Positions 8,393 to 17,613 are shown, numbered from the stretch's first letter. The stretch is 64,000 nucleotides of DNA from Comamonas thiooxydans (GCF_000964545.1 NZ_BBVD01000008.1:186001-250000); one strand, 5' to 3'. Notes: a model not told the origin generated them from the sequence alone. A program made the numbers and translations.

Positions 8393-9802
8393 GTGATCAG
8401 CATTTTGGGCATCGTTCTTTCACTCGGTCTGCTCATCACTTTGGCCTATCGCGGCGTCAGCGTGCTGCTGCTGGCACCACTGACAGCCCTGCTGGCCGTG
8501 GCCTTCGGTGCACCGGAGCTGATGCTGGCCAGCTACACCCAGATCTTCATGCTCAGCCTTGGCGGCTTTGTCATCGCCTACTTTCCGCTGTTCTTGCTGG
8601 GCGCAGTCTTCGGCAAGCTGATGGAAGCCTCGGGGGCAGCTCACATCATTGCCCAGGGCATTGCGGCAGCACTGGGCGAGCGGCGCGCCATACTCGCCGT
8701 GGTGCTGGCCTGCGCCGTTCTCACCTACGGCGGTGTTTCCCTGTTTGTCGTGGCCTTTGCGGTGTACCCCATCGCCCAGGCGCTTTTCCGGCGTGCCGAC
8801 ATCCCGCGCCGCCTCATGCCGGCCACGATTGCGCTGGGAGCCTTTACCTTCACCATGACGGCGCTGCCCGGCACGCCGGCCATCCAGAACGCGATTCCCA
8901 TGCCCTATTTCGGCACCACACCGTTTGCCGCGCCGGGACTGGGCCTGATCGCCGCAGCCGTGATGCTGATGCTCGGCCTGTGGTGGCTGCACTGGCGCAG
9001 CGCGCAGGCGCGCGCCAGAGGCGAAGGCTTTACCGCCGAGGATGAAGCCCAGCAGCCGGCGGACGAACCTGCTCCAGAAGCAGAGGCCGCCCCCAGCCAT
9101 CTGGAGCTGGGCAAGGCCTTGCTGCCTGTTGCCGTGGTGATCGCTCTGAACTATCTTTTATCGGTGCATGTGCTTGCAGGTCTGGACACGCGCTATCTGG
9201 CCGAAGCCCGTTTCGGCGCCACCAGCATCGAGGCGCTGCGCGGCATCTGGGCCGTGATTGCGGCCCTGACCGCGGCAATCTGCCTGCTGGTTGCCTTGTG
9301 GTGGGGCCGCCTGCCACAGCTCAAGCAACTGCTCGACGAAGGCGCCAGCGCCTCGGCCCTGCCGCTGCTGAACACGGCCTCCCAGGTCGGTTATGGAGCG
9401 GTCATCGCCTCGCTGGCAGGATTCACGCTGATACGCGATGCGGTGCTGAACATCTACCCGGACAACCCGCTGATCTCGATGTCGATCGCCATCAATGTTC
9501 TGGCCGGCATCACCGGCTCGGCCTCGGGCGGCATGAGCATTGCCCTGCAGACCCTGGGCAGCACCTGGCTGCAGATGGGCGAGGCTGCAGGCCTGTCGCC
9601 CCAGTTGCTGCACCGCGTCACGGCCGTCGCCACGGGCGGGCTGGACACCTTGCCGCACAACGGCGCCGTCATCACCCTGCTGGGCATCTGCCGGCTCACA
9701 CATCGCCAGTCCTATCTGGACATTGCCATGGTGGCCATCGTCCCGGCCGTCGCTGCCCTTGCCGTCATCGTGGCGCTGGGCAGCCTGTTTGGCAGCTTCT
9801 GA
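8393..9802 (+). CDS. GntP/CitM-type inner-membrane permease
   Basis: A 469-residue integral membrane transporter with about twelve hydrophobic segments, resembling the GntP family of proton-coupled carboxylate (gluconate or hydroxybutyrate) permeases. Typical stretches are GGVSLFVVAFAVYPIAQALF and the C-terminal ITGSASGGMSIAL plus GGLDTLPHNGAVITLL. A charged, Pro/Glu-rich cytoplasmic loop lies in the middle (about residues 210-245). The start is the GTG at 8393: AGGGAGG ends 5 bases upstream, whereas the ATG two bases earlier is out of frame. The substrate cannot be read from sequence. Confidence 0.82.
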   Translation: MISILGIVLSLGLLITLAYRGVSVLLLAPLTALLAVAFGAPELMLASYTQIFMLSLGGFVIAYFPLFLLGAVFGKLMEASGAAHIIAQGIAAALGERRAILAVVLACAVLTYGGVSLFVVAFAVYPIAQALFRRADIPRRLMPATIALGAFTFTMTALPGTPAIQNAIPMPYFGTTPFAAPGLGLIAAAVMLMLGLWWLHWRSAQARARGEGFTAEDEAQQPADEPAPEAEAAPSHLELGKALLPVAVVIALNYLLSVHVLAGLDTRYLAEARFGATSIEALRGIWAVIAALTAAICLLVALWWGRLPQLKQLLDEGASASALPLLNTASQVGYGAVIASLAGFTLIRDAVLNIYPDNPLISMSIAINVLAGITGSASGGMSIALQTLGSTWLQMGEAAGLSPQLLHRVTAVATGGLDTLPHNGAVITLLGICRLTHRQSYLDIAMVAIVPAVAALAVIVALGSLFGSF

Positions 9803-9882
9803 CCTCAGGCTCCCGGGATAAGGACCCAGGTATTTGCGCATCACGCAGGCCCGCTGGCGGCGGGAACTCCGGCCGCGCCCGT

Positions 9883-10941
9883 ATGATCCCAACCCCTATG
9901 CCTCAAAACACCGTCCAAGCATCCTCCTCGCAACATGGCTTGCGCGCTCTCTGGCGCCAGCGTGGAGCGGGTGCCTGGCTGCTGTGGCCGCTATCGCTGC
10001 TCTATGGAGTGCTGCAGGCCTGGAACGCCAGGCGCATGCTCGGCCGCCAGCAAAGCACGGGTCTGCCAGTCATCGTCGTCGGCAATGTGATTGCGGGCGG
10101 CGCGGGCAAGACCCCCGTGACTCAGGCCGTGGTGGCCCACCTCAAGGCCAGGGGCTGGCAGCCGGCCATCATCTCGCGCGGCTATGGCCGCAGCATAGAG
10201 AGCGGGCAGGATTGCCGTGAGGCTCTGCCGGACAGCCCCGCCAGCGAGGTCGGCGACGAGCCCGCCCTGCTTGCGCGCAGCACCGGCGTGCCGGTCTTTG
10301 TCGCCTCCAGGCGCCTGGAGGCGGCGCAAGCGCTGCGCCAGCGCTACCCGCAGGTCGACGTGATCGTGAGCGACGACGGCCTGCAACATCTGGCTCTGGC
10401 ACGCGATGTGGAGCTGTGCGTCTTCAATGATGAAGGAGTCGGAAACGGCTTTCTGCTGCCCGCAGGCCCGTTGCGCGAGCCCTGGCCTCGCCCGGTGACG
10501 GCCACACTGCATGCCGGCCAGCCGCCCCGGCCACCGGGCTCTTCACCGGCGTTCGCGCTGCAGCGCAGCCTGGCCGACACCGCCCACAACGGCCATGGCC
10601 AGAGCATCCCGCTGCGCAGTCTGGCCGCTCAGAGCCCGGAGGCCGTGGCCGCCGTGGCACGCCCCGAGTCCTTTTTTGCCATGCTGGCCGCCCAGGGCAT
10701 CACTCCGGCAGCAACCCAGGCCCTGCCCGATCACTATGATTTCGAGAGCTTCTCGCGCACGCTGGAAAATGACAAACCCTTGATTTGCACCGAAAAAGAT
10801 GCCGTCAAGCTCTGGCGCACCCATCCTGAAGCCTGGGCCGTGCCCCTCAAGCTGCAGCTGCCGCAGGCCTTCTGGGAGCTGCTGGATGCGCAGCTGGCCA
10901 AGGCCAACGCCAATATTCGCCGCGATGGCAAGCCAGCCTGA
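9883..10941 (+). CDS. lpxK: Tetraacyldisaccharide 4'-kinase
   Basis: Phosphorylates the 4' position of the lipid A disaccharide precursor, the sixth step of lipid A synthesis at the inner membrane. The 352-residue protein has an N-terminal hydrophobic helix (AWLLWPLSLLYGVL), a P-loop GNVIAGGAGKTP at 68-79 and the family patterns ISRGYGR, GDEPALLA and VIVSDDGLQHLAL. The ATG at 9883 is used; a second in-frame ATG at 9898 (MPQNT) is equally possible because neither has a strong ribosome site. It starts the lpxK-Trm112-kdsB-adk run. Confidence 0.93.
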   Translation: MIPTPMPQNTVQASSSQHGLRALWRQRGAGAWLLWPLSLLYGVLQAWNARRMLGRQQSTGLPVIVVGNVIAGGAGKTPVTQAVVAHLKARGWQPAIISRGYGRSIESGQDCREALPDSPASEVGDEPALLARSTGVPVFVASRRLEAAQALRQRYPQVDVIVSDDGLQHLALARDVELCVFNDEGVGNGFLLPAGPLREPWPRPVTATLHAGQPPRPPGSSPAFALQRSLADTAHNGHGQSIPLRSLAAQSPEAVAAVARPESFFAMLAAQGITPAATQALPDHYDFESFSRTLENDKPLICTEKDAVKLWRTHPEAWAVPLKLQLPQAFWELLDAQLAKANANIRRDGKPA

Positions 10942-11037
10942 CTATCATTGAGCCTATGGATCAACGACGTTTGATCACCTCTTTTTGCAGCGCCAGCTCA
11001 CTGCTGGCGCCCTCATCCCGTTTTGCAGGAATACTCC

Positions 11038-11229
11038 ATGGACGCCAAACTTCTCGAACTGCTGGTCTGCCCCGTCACCAAGGGCCCGCTGCGCTTTGAC
11101 CGCGAGCATCAGGAGCTGATCAGCCACAGCGCGCGTCTGGCCTATCCCGTGCGCGACGGCATCCCGGTGCTGCTGGAAAACGAAGCCCGCACCCTGTCCG
11201 ACGACGAGCTGGAAGAAGAAAAGCAATAA
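11038..11229 (+). CDS. Trm112/YcaR-family small protein
   Basis: A 63-residue protein of the Trm112 family, small zinc-ribbon-derived proteins usually found between lpxK and kdsB. It begins DAKLLELLVCPVTKGPL and has the typical LAYPVRDGIPVLLENEAR. Only the first cysteine of the ancestral zinc site is kept, as is common in bacteria. GCAGGA lies upstream of the ATG. It stops 3 bases before kdsB. Its role in the lipopolysaccharide pathway is not defined. Confidence 0.88.
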   Translation: MDAKLLELLVCPVTKGPLRFDREHQELISHSARLAYPVRDGIPVLLENEARTLSDDELEEEKQ

Positions 11230-11232
11230 GCC

Positions 11233-12009
11233 ATGAGCTATACGGTACTGATCCCGGCCCGCCTGTCCTCGACCCGTCTGCCCGGCAAGCCCCTGGCCGA
11301 TATTGCCGGCCTGCCCATGGTGGTGCGCGTGGCCCAGCGCGCGGCTCTGGCCGGCGCAGCCCGCTGCGTGGTGGCGGCCGACGACGAGAGCATCGTGGCG
11401 GCCTGCGCCCAGCATGGCGTCCAGGCCATCCTGACCCGCAAGGATCATCCAAGCGGCAGCGACCGTCTGGCCGAAGCCTGTGCGCAACTGGGCCTGTCCG
11501 GTGACGATGTGGTCGTCAATGTGCAGGGCGACGAGCCGCTGATCGACCCCAAGCTGATCGAGGCTGTGGCGCAACTGCTGCTGGCACGTCCTGAAGCCAG
11601 CATGGGCACGGCAGCTCATCCTATTGATAGCCTGACGGATTACCGCAACCCGAACGTGGTGAAGGTGGTCTGTGACGCCAAGGGTCTGGCCAGCTATTTC
11701 AGCCGCGCACCCATCCCCTGCTCACGCGACCACGGCGATGAAGCCTGGTGGCAGACGGCGGCCCCCAGGGCCGGTCACACAGGTTTCACACCGCTGCGCC
11801 ATATTGGCATCTACAGCTACAAGGCCGGTTTTCTGCGCGAATTCCCGCAACTGGCACCCGCGCCGACCGAAGCCATGGAGCAGCTGGAGCAGCTGCGCGC
11901 CCTCTGGCACGGCCACCGCATTGCCGTGCATATCACGCCCGATGCACCGGGTGCCGGCGTTGACACGCCCGAAGACCTGGAGCGTGTGCGCGCTGTTTTT
12001 GCTGGTTGA
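11233..12009 (+). CDS. kdsB: 3-deoxy-manno-octulosonate cytidylyltransferase
   Basis: CMP-Kdo synthetase: activates Kdo with CTP for addition to lipid A. The 258-residue sequence opens with the nucleotide-binding motif IPARLSSTRLPGKPLADIAG and contains VNVQGDEPLI, the metal- and nucleotide-binding QGDEP segment, followed by MGTAAHP and the HIGIYSYKAGFL region. It sits 3 bases behind the Trm112 gene, so the two are probably translated from the same message as lpxK. Confidence 0.94.
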   Translation: MSYTVLIPARLSSTRLPGKPLADIAGLPMVVRVAQRAALAGAARCVVAADDESIVAACAQHGVQAILTRKDHPSGSDRLAEACAQLGLSGDDVVVNVQGDEPLIDPKLIEAVAQLLLARPEASMGTAAHPIDSLTDYRNPNVVKVVCDAKGLASYFSRAPIPCSRDHGDEAWWQTAAPRAGHTGFTPLRHIGIYSYKAGFLREFPQLAPAPTEAMEQLEQLRALWHGHRIAVHITPDAPGAGVDTPEDLERVRAVFAG

Positions 12010-12398
12010 AAAAAGACCTGCGCACTTTGGCGACACCGGTCCGCAGGCTGTCTTCATCCGGGGCCGCTCACGCATCAAGCCGGCAGCTGCCCAGTCCGCG
12101 CGCGCAGTCCCAAAGGGCCCTGGGCCAGTCCAGGAAAGCGCTGATCGCTATACTTTCCGCATAGTCCGAATAGCATATGTAAGGGCTTCGGCACCTGGAT
12201 TACAACTACAGCAATCGCGTTTGCAGCGGATACATGCCTTCAATTGGCCGCACTTGTGACAGCCTTGACTGAATTGTGTAAGCCTGTGTTGGTCTTGTGC
12301 GTGCTATCCTTGCCCGCGAAAAAATACGGCCCGGGGACTACGGACGACCACCCGTCTGCCTGGGCCAGCAAGAATTTCTACTCTCCTCAAGGATTTCC
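12010..12398. other. Intergenic region between kdsB and adk
   Basis: 389 bases with no gene that I can support. It presumably holds the adk promoter. No clear -10/-35 pair, terminator or conserved RNA is recognised. Confidence 0.4.
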
Positions 12399-13055
12399 AT
12401 GAAACTGATTTTGTTGGGTGCACCCGGCGCCGGCAAAGGCACTCAGGCGGCCTTTATTTGCCAAAAGTACGGTATCCCTCAAATCTCCACGGGCGACATG
12501 CTGCGCGCCGCCGTCAAGGCTGGCACCCCTCTGGGTCTGCAAGCCAAGGCCGTGATGGACGCCGGCCAGCTGGTCAGCGACGATCTGATCATCAACCTGG
12601 TCAAGGAACGCATTGCTCAGCCCGACTGCGCCAAGGGCTTCCTGTTTGACGGCTTCCCCCGCACCATCCCCCAGGCCGATGCCATGAAGGCCGCTGGCGT
12701 GAAGCTGGACTATGTGCTGGAAATCGATGTGCCCTTCGACGCCATCATCGAACGCATGAGCGGCCGCCGCAGCCACCCCGCCTCGGGCCGCACCTACCAC
12801 GTCAAGTTCAACCCTCCCAAGGTGGAAGGCAAGGACGATGTGACCGGTGAAGATCTGGTGCAGCGCGAAGACGACAAGGAAGAAACCGTCAAGAAGCGCC
12901 TGGACGTCTACAGCAACCAGACCCGTCCTCTGGTGGACTACTACAGCAACTGGGCCAAGGCCGACGCAGCAGCGGCCCCCAAGTACCGTGCCATCAGCGG
13001 CACAGGTAGCGTTGAAGAGATCACCGAACGCGCTCTGGCCGCTCTGGCTTCCTGA
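12399..13055 (+). CDS. adk: Adenylate kinase
   Basis: Catalyses AMP + ATP to 2 ADP in the cytoplasm. The 218-residue, long-lid type has the P-loop GAPGAGKGTQ at residues 7-16, the AMP-binding STGDMLRAAV, the core GFLFDGFPRT and the lid starting RRSHPASGRTYHVKFNPP. The lid lacks zinc-binding cysteines, as expected for a Gram-negative enzyme. AAGGA precedes the ATG at 12399. A strong terminator follows. Confidence 0.96.
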   Translation: MKLILLGAPGAGKGTQAAFICQKYGIPQISTGDMLRAAVKAGTPLGLQAKAVMDAGQLVSDDLIINLVKERIAQPDCAKGFLFDGFPRTIPQADAMKAAGVKLDYVLEIDVPFDAIIERMSGRRSHPASGRTYHVKFNPPKVEGKDDVTGEDLVQREDDKEETVKKRLDVYSNQTRPLVDYYSNWAKADAAAAPKYRAISGTGSVEEITERALAALAS

Positions 13056-13115
13056 TCGCCCTGATCACTCGCTCATGGAGCCTTGCCGACCTTTGTCGGT
13101 CGGGCATCTCTGGGC

Positions 13116-13146
13116 AAAAAGGCCGGTGTCTTCACCGGCCTTTTTT
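13116..13146 (+). terminator. Terminator after adk
   Basis: The stem GGCCGGTG/CACCGGCC is preceded by A5 and followed by T6, about 60 bases past the adk stop. Confidence 0.88.
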
Positions 13147-13329
13147 GTTCTCAAACCTCAAGCTCCCTTCCGTTAGGCCGGAATCCATCCGATGCGGGCA
13201 AACTGCACCGAGGTGGAGTTGGCGCCATCAATATTCATAGCTATTTGCGCTCATAATCATTAGTTTTTAGATAAAAAACATCATAGATTCTAGGTAGTAC
13301 GAAGGATAGAAGCTCTCAGAATAAGAGCA

Positions 13330-14313
13330 TCAACCCAATGCGCAAGGCCAGCCCATCAGCTCCAGCATCAGGCTGATTCTGGCCTTGGCCGCCGGCAGGC
13401 TGCTCACATGGCCATCCCCCGCTCTCTCAGCCTGCACCACCTGCCCCTCCTCGCACCGGGTCGTGATGCGCAAAGCCATGCCTTGCGCCTGCGCCCAGTC
13501 CAGGGCTGCCCCCAATGCCTGATGGACCGTGCCATTTCCCGTGCCCACCACCACCACGGCACGCACGCCTGCCGCATACCAGGCCTGTATCACCGCCAGC
13601 GCCACGGCACTGTTGCAGCCCGCATGGCTGTGCAGCAACTCCACCTGGGGCCATTGACCTGCGGGCGGTAAAGCGATTGCAGGCAAGCCAGCCGCAGCAG
13701 CCCTAGGCAGCCCGCCCGTTGCCCAGCGCACCCGTCCCTCTTCCACCCAGCCCTGCGGGCCGGTGCCACTGCCATCAAAGGCATCCACACGGTAAGGATG
13801 CACCTTGCGCACCTGGCGCGCACTGAACACCCGGCCCGCCACCACGGCAAGCACACCGCGGCCAGCAGCTTGCGTATCGGCCGCACAGGCCACGGCATCG
13901 CGCAGATTGCCGGGGCCATCGGCCGAGATGGCTGTGGCCGGGCGCATGGCACAGGTCAGCACCACGGGCTTTGCCGGGCGCAGAACACATTGCAGAAACC
14001 AGGCGGTTTCCTCCAGCGTGTCCGTGCCGTGGGTAATGACGATGCCGCTCACATCATCACGCGCGAGCAACTCGGCACATCGCAGCGCGAGTGCATGCCA
14101 GGTCGCGTGATCCATATCCTTGCTGTCCAGCTGCGCCAGCTGCTCCGTCTGCAGCGACGCAGCAGCAATGCGTTCCAGGTTCGGCACGGCCTGCAGCAGC
14201 TGGGCCACGCCCAACTGGGCCGCACGGTAGCCCACACTGGTGCCAGCCTGCTCGGCGACACCGGCAATCGTGCCACCGGTGCCCAGGATGACGATATTTT
14301 TGTCACGTTCCAC
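13330..14313 (-). CDS. L-asparaginase
   Basis: Hydrolyses L-asparagine to aspartate and ammonia. The 327-residue protein contains both nucleophile-site signatures: GTGGTIAG at 11-18 and ITHGTDTLEETAWFL from residue 93, with Thr97 and Asp98. There is no signal peptide, so it is likely cytoplasmic. The start is a GTG at 14313 with AGAGGA six bases upstream. It is divergent from lexA, and the two promoters share the short gap that contains the lexA operator. Confidence 0.92.
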   Translation of the reverse strand: MERDKNIVILGTGGTIAGVAEQAGTSVGYRAAQLGVAQLLQAVPNLERIAAASLQTEQLAQLDSKDMDHATWHALALRCAELLARDDVSGIVITHGTDTLEETAWFLQCVLRPAKPVVLTCAMRPATAISADGPGNLRDAVACAADTQAAGRGVLAVVAGRVFSARQVRKVHPYRVDAFDGSGTGPQGWVEEGRVRWATGGLPRAAAAGLPAIALPPAGQWPQVELLHSHAGCNSAVALAVIQAWYAAGVRAVVVVGTGNGTVHQALGAALDWAQAQGMALRITTRCEEGQVVQAERAGDGHVSSLPAAKARISLMLELMGWPCALG

Positions 14314-14347
14314 TTGCAGTCCTCTTCAAACTGATTAAAAATACAGG

Positions 14348-14367
14348 TACTGGATGAACACACAGTA
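14348..14367. promoter_or_regulatory. LexA (SOS) box upstream of lexA
   Basis: TACTGGATGAACACACAGTA matches the SOS consensus CTGT-N8-ACAG at seven of eight core positions (CTGG instead of CTGT). It ends 28 bases before the lexA start codon and so fits autoregulation. It may also influence the divergent asparaginase gene. Confidence 0.85.
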
Positions 14368-14395
14368 TTCATCATCGATCGATCAAGGAATGCCC

Positions 14396-15067
14396 ATGGA
14401 CCACCCCAAGCTCACTCCCCGCCAGCAGCAGATTCTGGACCTCATCCAGTCCAGCATCGCTCGCACGGGTGCGCCCCCTACCCGGGCCGAGATTGCCAGC
14501 ACCTTCGGCTTCAAGTCGGCCAATGCTGCAGAAGAGCATTTGCAGGCACTGGCCCGCAAGGGCGTCATAGATCTGGTCAGCGGCACATCGCGCGGCATTC
14601 GCCTGCGCGCCGATACCGTGCGCACCATCAATGCGGCACGCGGCACCAGCTTTGCGCTGCCGCTCACGGCCCTGGCCCCACTGGTGCTTCCCCTGGTCGG
14701 CCGCGTCGCTGCCGGCTCGCCTATTCTGGCCCAGGAACATATCGATCAGAGCTATTCGGTCGAGCCCAGCCTGTTTGCCGCCAAGCCTGATTACCTGCTC
14801 AAGGTCCGCGGCATGTCCATGCGTGACGCGGGCATCATGGACGGCGACCTGCTGGCGGTACAGGCTACGCATGAAGCGCGCAACGGCCAGATTGTGGTGG
14901 CCCGCCTCGGTGACGACGTGACCGTCAAGCGCTTCAAGCGCACGCCTCAGGGCATCGAGCTGCTGCCCGAGAACCCCGACTACAAGATCATTCACGTCGA
15001 TCCTGAAGAGCCATTCGCCATCGAAGGCCTGGCCGTAGGCCTTATCCGCAACAGCATGTTCATGTAA
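14396..15067 (+). CDS. lexA: LexA repressor
   Basis: SOS master repressor that self-cleaves on RecA filaments. The 223-residue protein has an N-terminal winged helix (PKLTPRQQQILDLIQ, recognition segment FGFKSANAAEEHLQAL) and a C-terminal S24 protease domain. The scissile Ala106-Gly107 lies in GRVAAGSP; the catalytic pair is Ser141 (VRGMSMRDAGI) and Lys178 (DVTVKRFKR). I start at the ATG at 14396 because AAGGA lies 5 bases upstream and the sequence MDHPKLTPRQQQ fits the family start; earlier in-frame ATGs add unrelated residues. Confidence 0.96.
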   Translation: MDHPKLTPRQQQILDLIQSSIARTGAPPTRAEIASTFGFKSANAAEEHLQALARKGVIDLVSGTSRGIRLRADTVRTINAARGTSFALPLTALAPLVLPLVGRVAAGSPILAQEHIDQSYSVEPSLFAAKPDYLLKVRGMSMRDAGIMDGDLLAVQATHEARNGQIVVARLGDDVTVKRFKRTPQGIELLPENPDYKIIHVDPEEPFAIEGLAVGLIRNSMFM

Positions 15068-15235
15068 CGGGCAAACGGCGTCCCTCCGCCCATGCAGCGG
15101 AGGCACCGAGCCTCTTTCCCTATCAAGCCCAGGTGGTAGGCGCGAAGCCGTTGAGCTTCGCCCTGGGCGGAGCTTTGCCTGAAGAACGCAATCCTGCCTT
15201 TATCCATGCCGCAAGGTCATCAAAGGAGTTGCCAA

Positions 15236-15655
15236 ATGGGATTCGCCACATCACTGCAGTCTTTGACACGCCGGACCCTGAAAAGCCTGTCGCCCATGCA
15301 ATCTTTCCCCCCGGACTTGCATTGCGGCGAGGACGGCGCAGCCGCCACGCAGCCTGCTTCCCTCAATGCCCGTGGGCCGAAGGCGACGCGGATCGGCATT
15401 CCTTTCATGCGCGCCAACCGCAGCTGCGGCCGTCTCGCCGGCCATGCGCTTCGCATTCAGTCCGTTGCAGCCGCCCAGCTACATGTGCCGATGACCGCCG
15501 AACCTGCGCAGGTCGGCGCTCCGCGACTGCTCAAGATCGTGCAGCGTGAGCCGCACAGTCAGCCCGAATGCCTGTTGATCTCGGGCCGCATGGCCGATGT
15601 CTGCGCAGCGCTGGAGCGTATGGCACTCCATGAGCAAACAGCCCCGCAAGTCTGA
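15236..15655 (+). CDS. Hypothetical protein downstream of lexA, 139 residues
   Basis: Unrecognised. AAAGGAG lies 8 bases upstream of the ATG at 15236, and the C-terminal half (PRLLKIVQREPHSQPECLLISGRMADVCAALERMALHE) has the look of a folded domain. The first 60 residues are basic and low in hydrophobic content. It lies 168 bases after lexA on the same strand, and no independent promoter is obvious. In some bacteria a division inhibitor (sulA) sits here, but I see no SulA motif. Confidence 0.5.
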   Translation: MGFATSLQSLTRRTLKSLSPMQSFPPDLHCGEDGAAATQPASLNARGPKATRIGIPFMRANRSCGRLAGHALRIQSVAAAQLHVPMTAEPAQVGAPRLLKIVQREPHSQPECLLISGRMADVCAALERMALHEQTAPQV

Positions 15656-16074
15656 AAGCACAGTGAGGTTTGACGGCCTGCACTTATGCGGCCCCGAGCC
15701 CGACCCGCAATAGGCCTGCAGGCGGAGCAACAAAGCTTCCATATGCATCCAACAGGAAGCCATTTCAGCGCTCTTGGCCCATTGGCTGGCAGATATGACG
15801 CCAGACGACTCTGCCAGCAGTGCATAGGCGAAAAACTCGATATCGCCAAAGCAGACCCTCTGCCTTGGCGCCGAACGATCTGGATCGCCATGTAAATTTT
15901 TTACTGATGCTCTGCAGGGGCCTGTCCGCCGAAACGCATTTCGCACAAGCCTCGCAGCCTTCTAAACTCCTTGTCAGGCGCGAATATGCGTCAGAGCGGA
16001 TACCCGGATCAGGGTATTGCGGCACCTCTTCGACAGTGGAAACATTCATATACACATGTCAACGAGGGCGTCTT
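15656..16074. other. Intergenic region, no gene seen
   Basis: 419 bases without a supported gene. A minus-strand frame that covers much of it (15479-15946) has no ribosome site and an unnatural composition. Confidence 0.4.
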
Positions 16075-16320
16075 ATGAGTGCCTACCGCAAGCTCTTGCA
16101 GCACATACAGGCCAAAGACGCCAATGGGAACCTGCGCCTGATTCTGGTCTATCAGAGCTTTGATGAGGTCGACATGCCGCATGGCGTCTCCATACGCCCG
16201 TCTGCCATTTACTTTGAAACTGCCGATCACCAGGAGGTCAACTGGCTCAATCCACAGCAGTTCGAGATAGAGGCCACTGGCGAAATCCTCAATCGCGTTC
16301 CCCCTTCGCCCGAGGAATGA
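16075..16320 (+). CDS. Small hypothetical protein, 81 residues
   Basis: Unrecognised. The protein begins MSAYRKLLQHIQAKDANGNL and contains GVSIRPSAIYFETADHQEVNWL. It has no signal peptide or membrane segment and is moderately acidic. GAGGGC lies about 6 bases before the ATG. It precedes the first universal stress protein gene by 143 bases on the same strand. Confidence 0.55.
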   Translation: MSAYRKLLQHIQAKDANGNLRLILVYQSFDEVDMPHGVSIRPSAIYFETADHQEVNWLNPQQFEIEATGEILNRVPPSPEE

Positions 16321-16463
16321 AACAACTCGACGCGATCGACCCCGTTACAGAGTCTTACCTCCTGTCTACAACTCTGCTGCATTCAAGAACTAGGCATTGC
16401 GCGGCTCGAAATATTGGAATAAATTGATCCTGAGGCACATCTTCCGGCATCAGGAGGCTGAAC

Positions 16464-16925
16464 ATGTTCAAGCACCTGCTCATTCCCACCGATGGCACCA
16501 AACTGTCAGAGGCTGCCGTGCGTGCTGGCGTTCTGCTTGCGCGTGAACAAGGCGCCAAGGTGACCGGCCTTTATGTCATGCCCGATTACCGCGCCATCAT
16601 CTACGGCGCGGACGCACTGCTGACTTACAACAGCGCAGAGTTCGAGCGAAGTGCCAACAGCGATGCAGATGCAGCTTTGCAGTTCGTTGACCAGATTGCC
16701 AGACCTGAAGGCGTACCCTGCAACTTTGTGCGAGTCACCCACGCCTCTGTTTACCAAGCCATTGTTCAGCAGGCGCAGGAATTGCAGTGCGACCTGATTT
16801 GCATGGCCTCACACGGTCGCAAAGGTATCGGCGGAATTTTGCTGGGCAGCGAAACCCAGCGCGTTCTGACGCACAGCCATGTCCCGGTGCTGGTACACCG
16901 GCCCGCCTCCACCGGCAAACATTAA
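16464..16925 (+). CDS. Universal stress protein UspA family (copy 1)
   Basis: A 153-residue single-domain Usp protein. It starts MFKHLLIPTDGTKLSEAAV and ends in the nucleotide-binding loop MASHGRKGIGGILLGSETQR, close to the ATP-binding G-2x-G-9x-G(S/T) pattern, with Ala in place of the first Gly. CAGGAGG precedes the ATG. It is a close paralogue of the protein at 20602-21048; the two share long identical stretches such as CDLICMASHGRKGI. The role is likely stress survival, but the specific signal is unknown. Confidence 0.92.
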   Translation: MFKHLLIPTDGTKLSEAAVRAGVLLAREQGAKVTGLYVMPDYRAIIYGADALLTYNSAEFERSANSDADAALQFVDQIARPEGVPCNFVRVTHASVYQAIVQQAQELQCDLICMASHGRKGIGGILLGSETQRVLTHSHVPVLVHRPASTGKH

Positions 16926-17229
16926 GGAGCCAGAAATATCGAATAGCAGTCCTGCATGTCGCACGCTTGCCTCGATACAAGATGAGCAAGCGACTTGCAA
17001 GTCATGGCTGCAAAATGCAGGCCAGCCAATCAGGAGTTGCTGGCCGCTCCCGATGGGGCAACCTGTCAACCGTTCAAACGCGTCAGCAACAGTGCAAGAG
17101 CGATAAACGGCGATTGAGGCCAAAGTGACGCCTCTGCCAAATATTCAAATGCATTGACTGTGTGAGCTGCAGAACCGGATCGAGAGGACCCCGAAACTTG
17201 CCCGCCTTGCGCGGGCATTTTTTTGGCTG
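16926..17229. other. Intergenic region ending in a terminator
   Basis: 304 bases with no gene seen. The only clear element is the hairpin at 17199-17224. Confidence 0.4.
17199..17224 (+). terminator. Rho-independent terminator
   Basis: The 7-base arms TGCCCGC/GCGGGCA around a 5-base loop are followed by T7. It points rightward, so it would end transcripts reading out of the stress-protein gene 270 bases upstream. Confidence 0.8.
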
Positions 17230-17613
17230 CTAGGCACATCGCTCCGATACTTCTCCCAATCGCTCACGATGCCCAGGCAAGGTGAACAGAATCTGGAGAT
17301 TCTGCGAGTCCATTTGCTGCACCACGATGGAGCCGTCTTCGTGCAGATAGATCCGCACAGTGCGTGCATCATCCAGATCCCAGTGCGCAACGCTCGTATT
17401 CACCCCCCGCCAGCCATGCTCCTCGCACAGCCGACGCCGGCGCAAAGCCTTCAAAAATTCCTGCGAAGCACCAAGCTCTGCATTAGTTTGCACCCAGCTG
17501 TCGATCACCAACTCATAAGCCATCTGCTGCGTATGGCAAGGCTTGGCCAGCTTCATGTGCCTGATCCAGGCATCTAGACGGGAGGCAAAAGTGTATTGCA
17601 GGTGGTGGGACAT
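17230..17613 (-). CDS. Hypothetical protein, 127 residues
   Basis: Unrecognised. The protein has a basic N-terminal half (FLKALRRRRLCEEHGWRG) and a C-terminal half that alternates hydrophobic residues like beta strands (TVRIYLHEDGSIVVQQMDSQNLQILFTLPG). There is no signal peptide. The ATG at 17613 has no clear ribosome site; internal ATGs at MKLAKPC or MAYELV are alternatives. It converges on the terminator at 17199. Confidence 0.5.
   Translation of the reverse strand: MSHHLQYTFASRLDAWIRHMKLAKPCHTQQMAYELVIDSWVQTNAELGASQEFLKALRRRRLCEEHGWRGVNTSVAHWDLDDARTVRIYLHEDGSIVVQQMDSQNLQILFTLPGHRERLGEVSERCA

Noticed and set aside
9298..9882. In-frame upstream extension of LpxK by 195 codons
   Set aside because: The extension runs antiphase through the permease gene and is Arg/Ala/His-rich without natural structure; LpxK starts at its own ATG.
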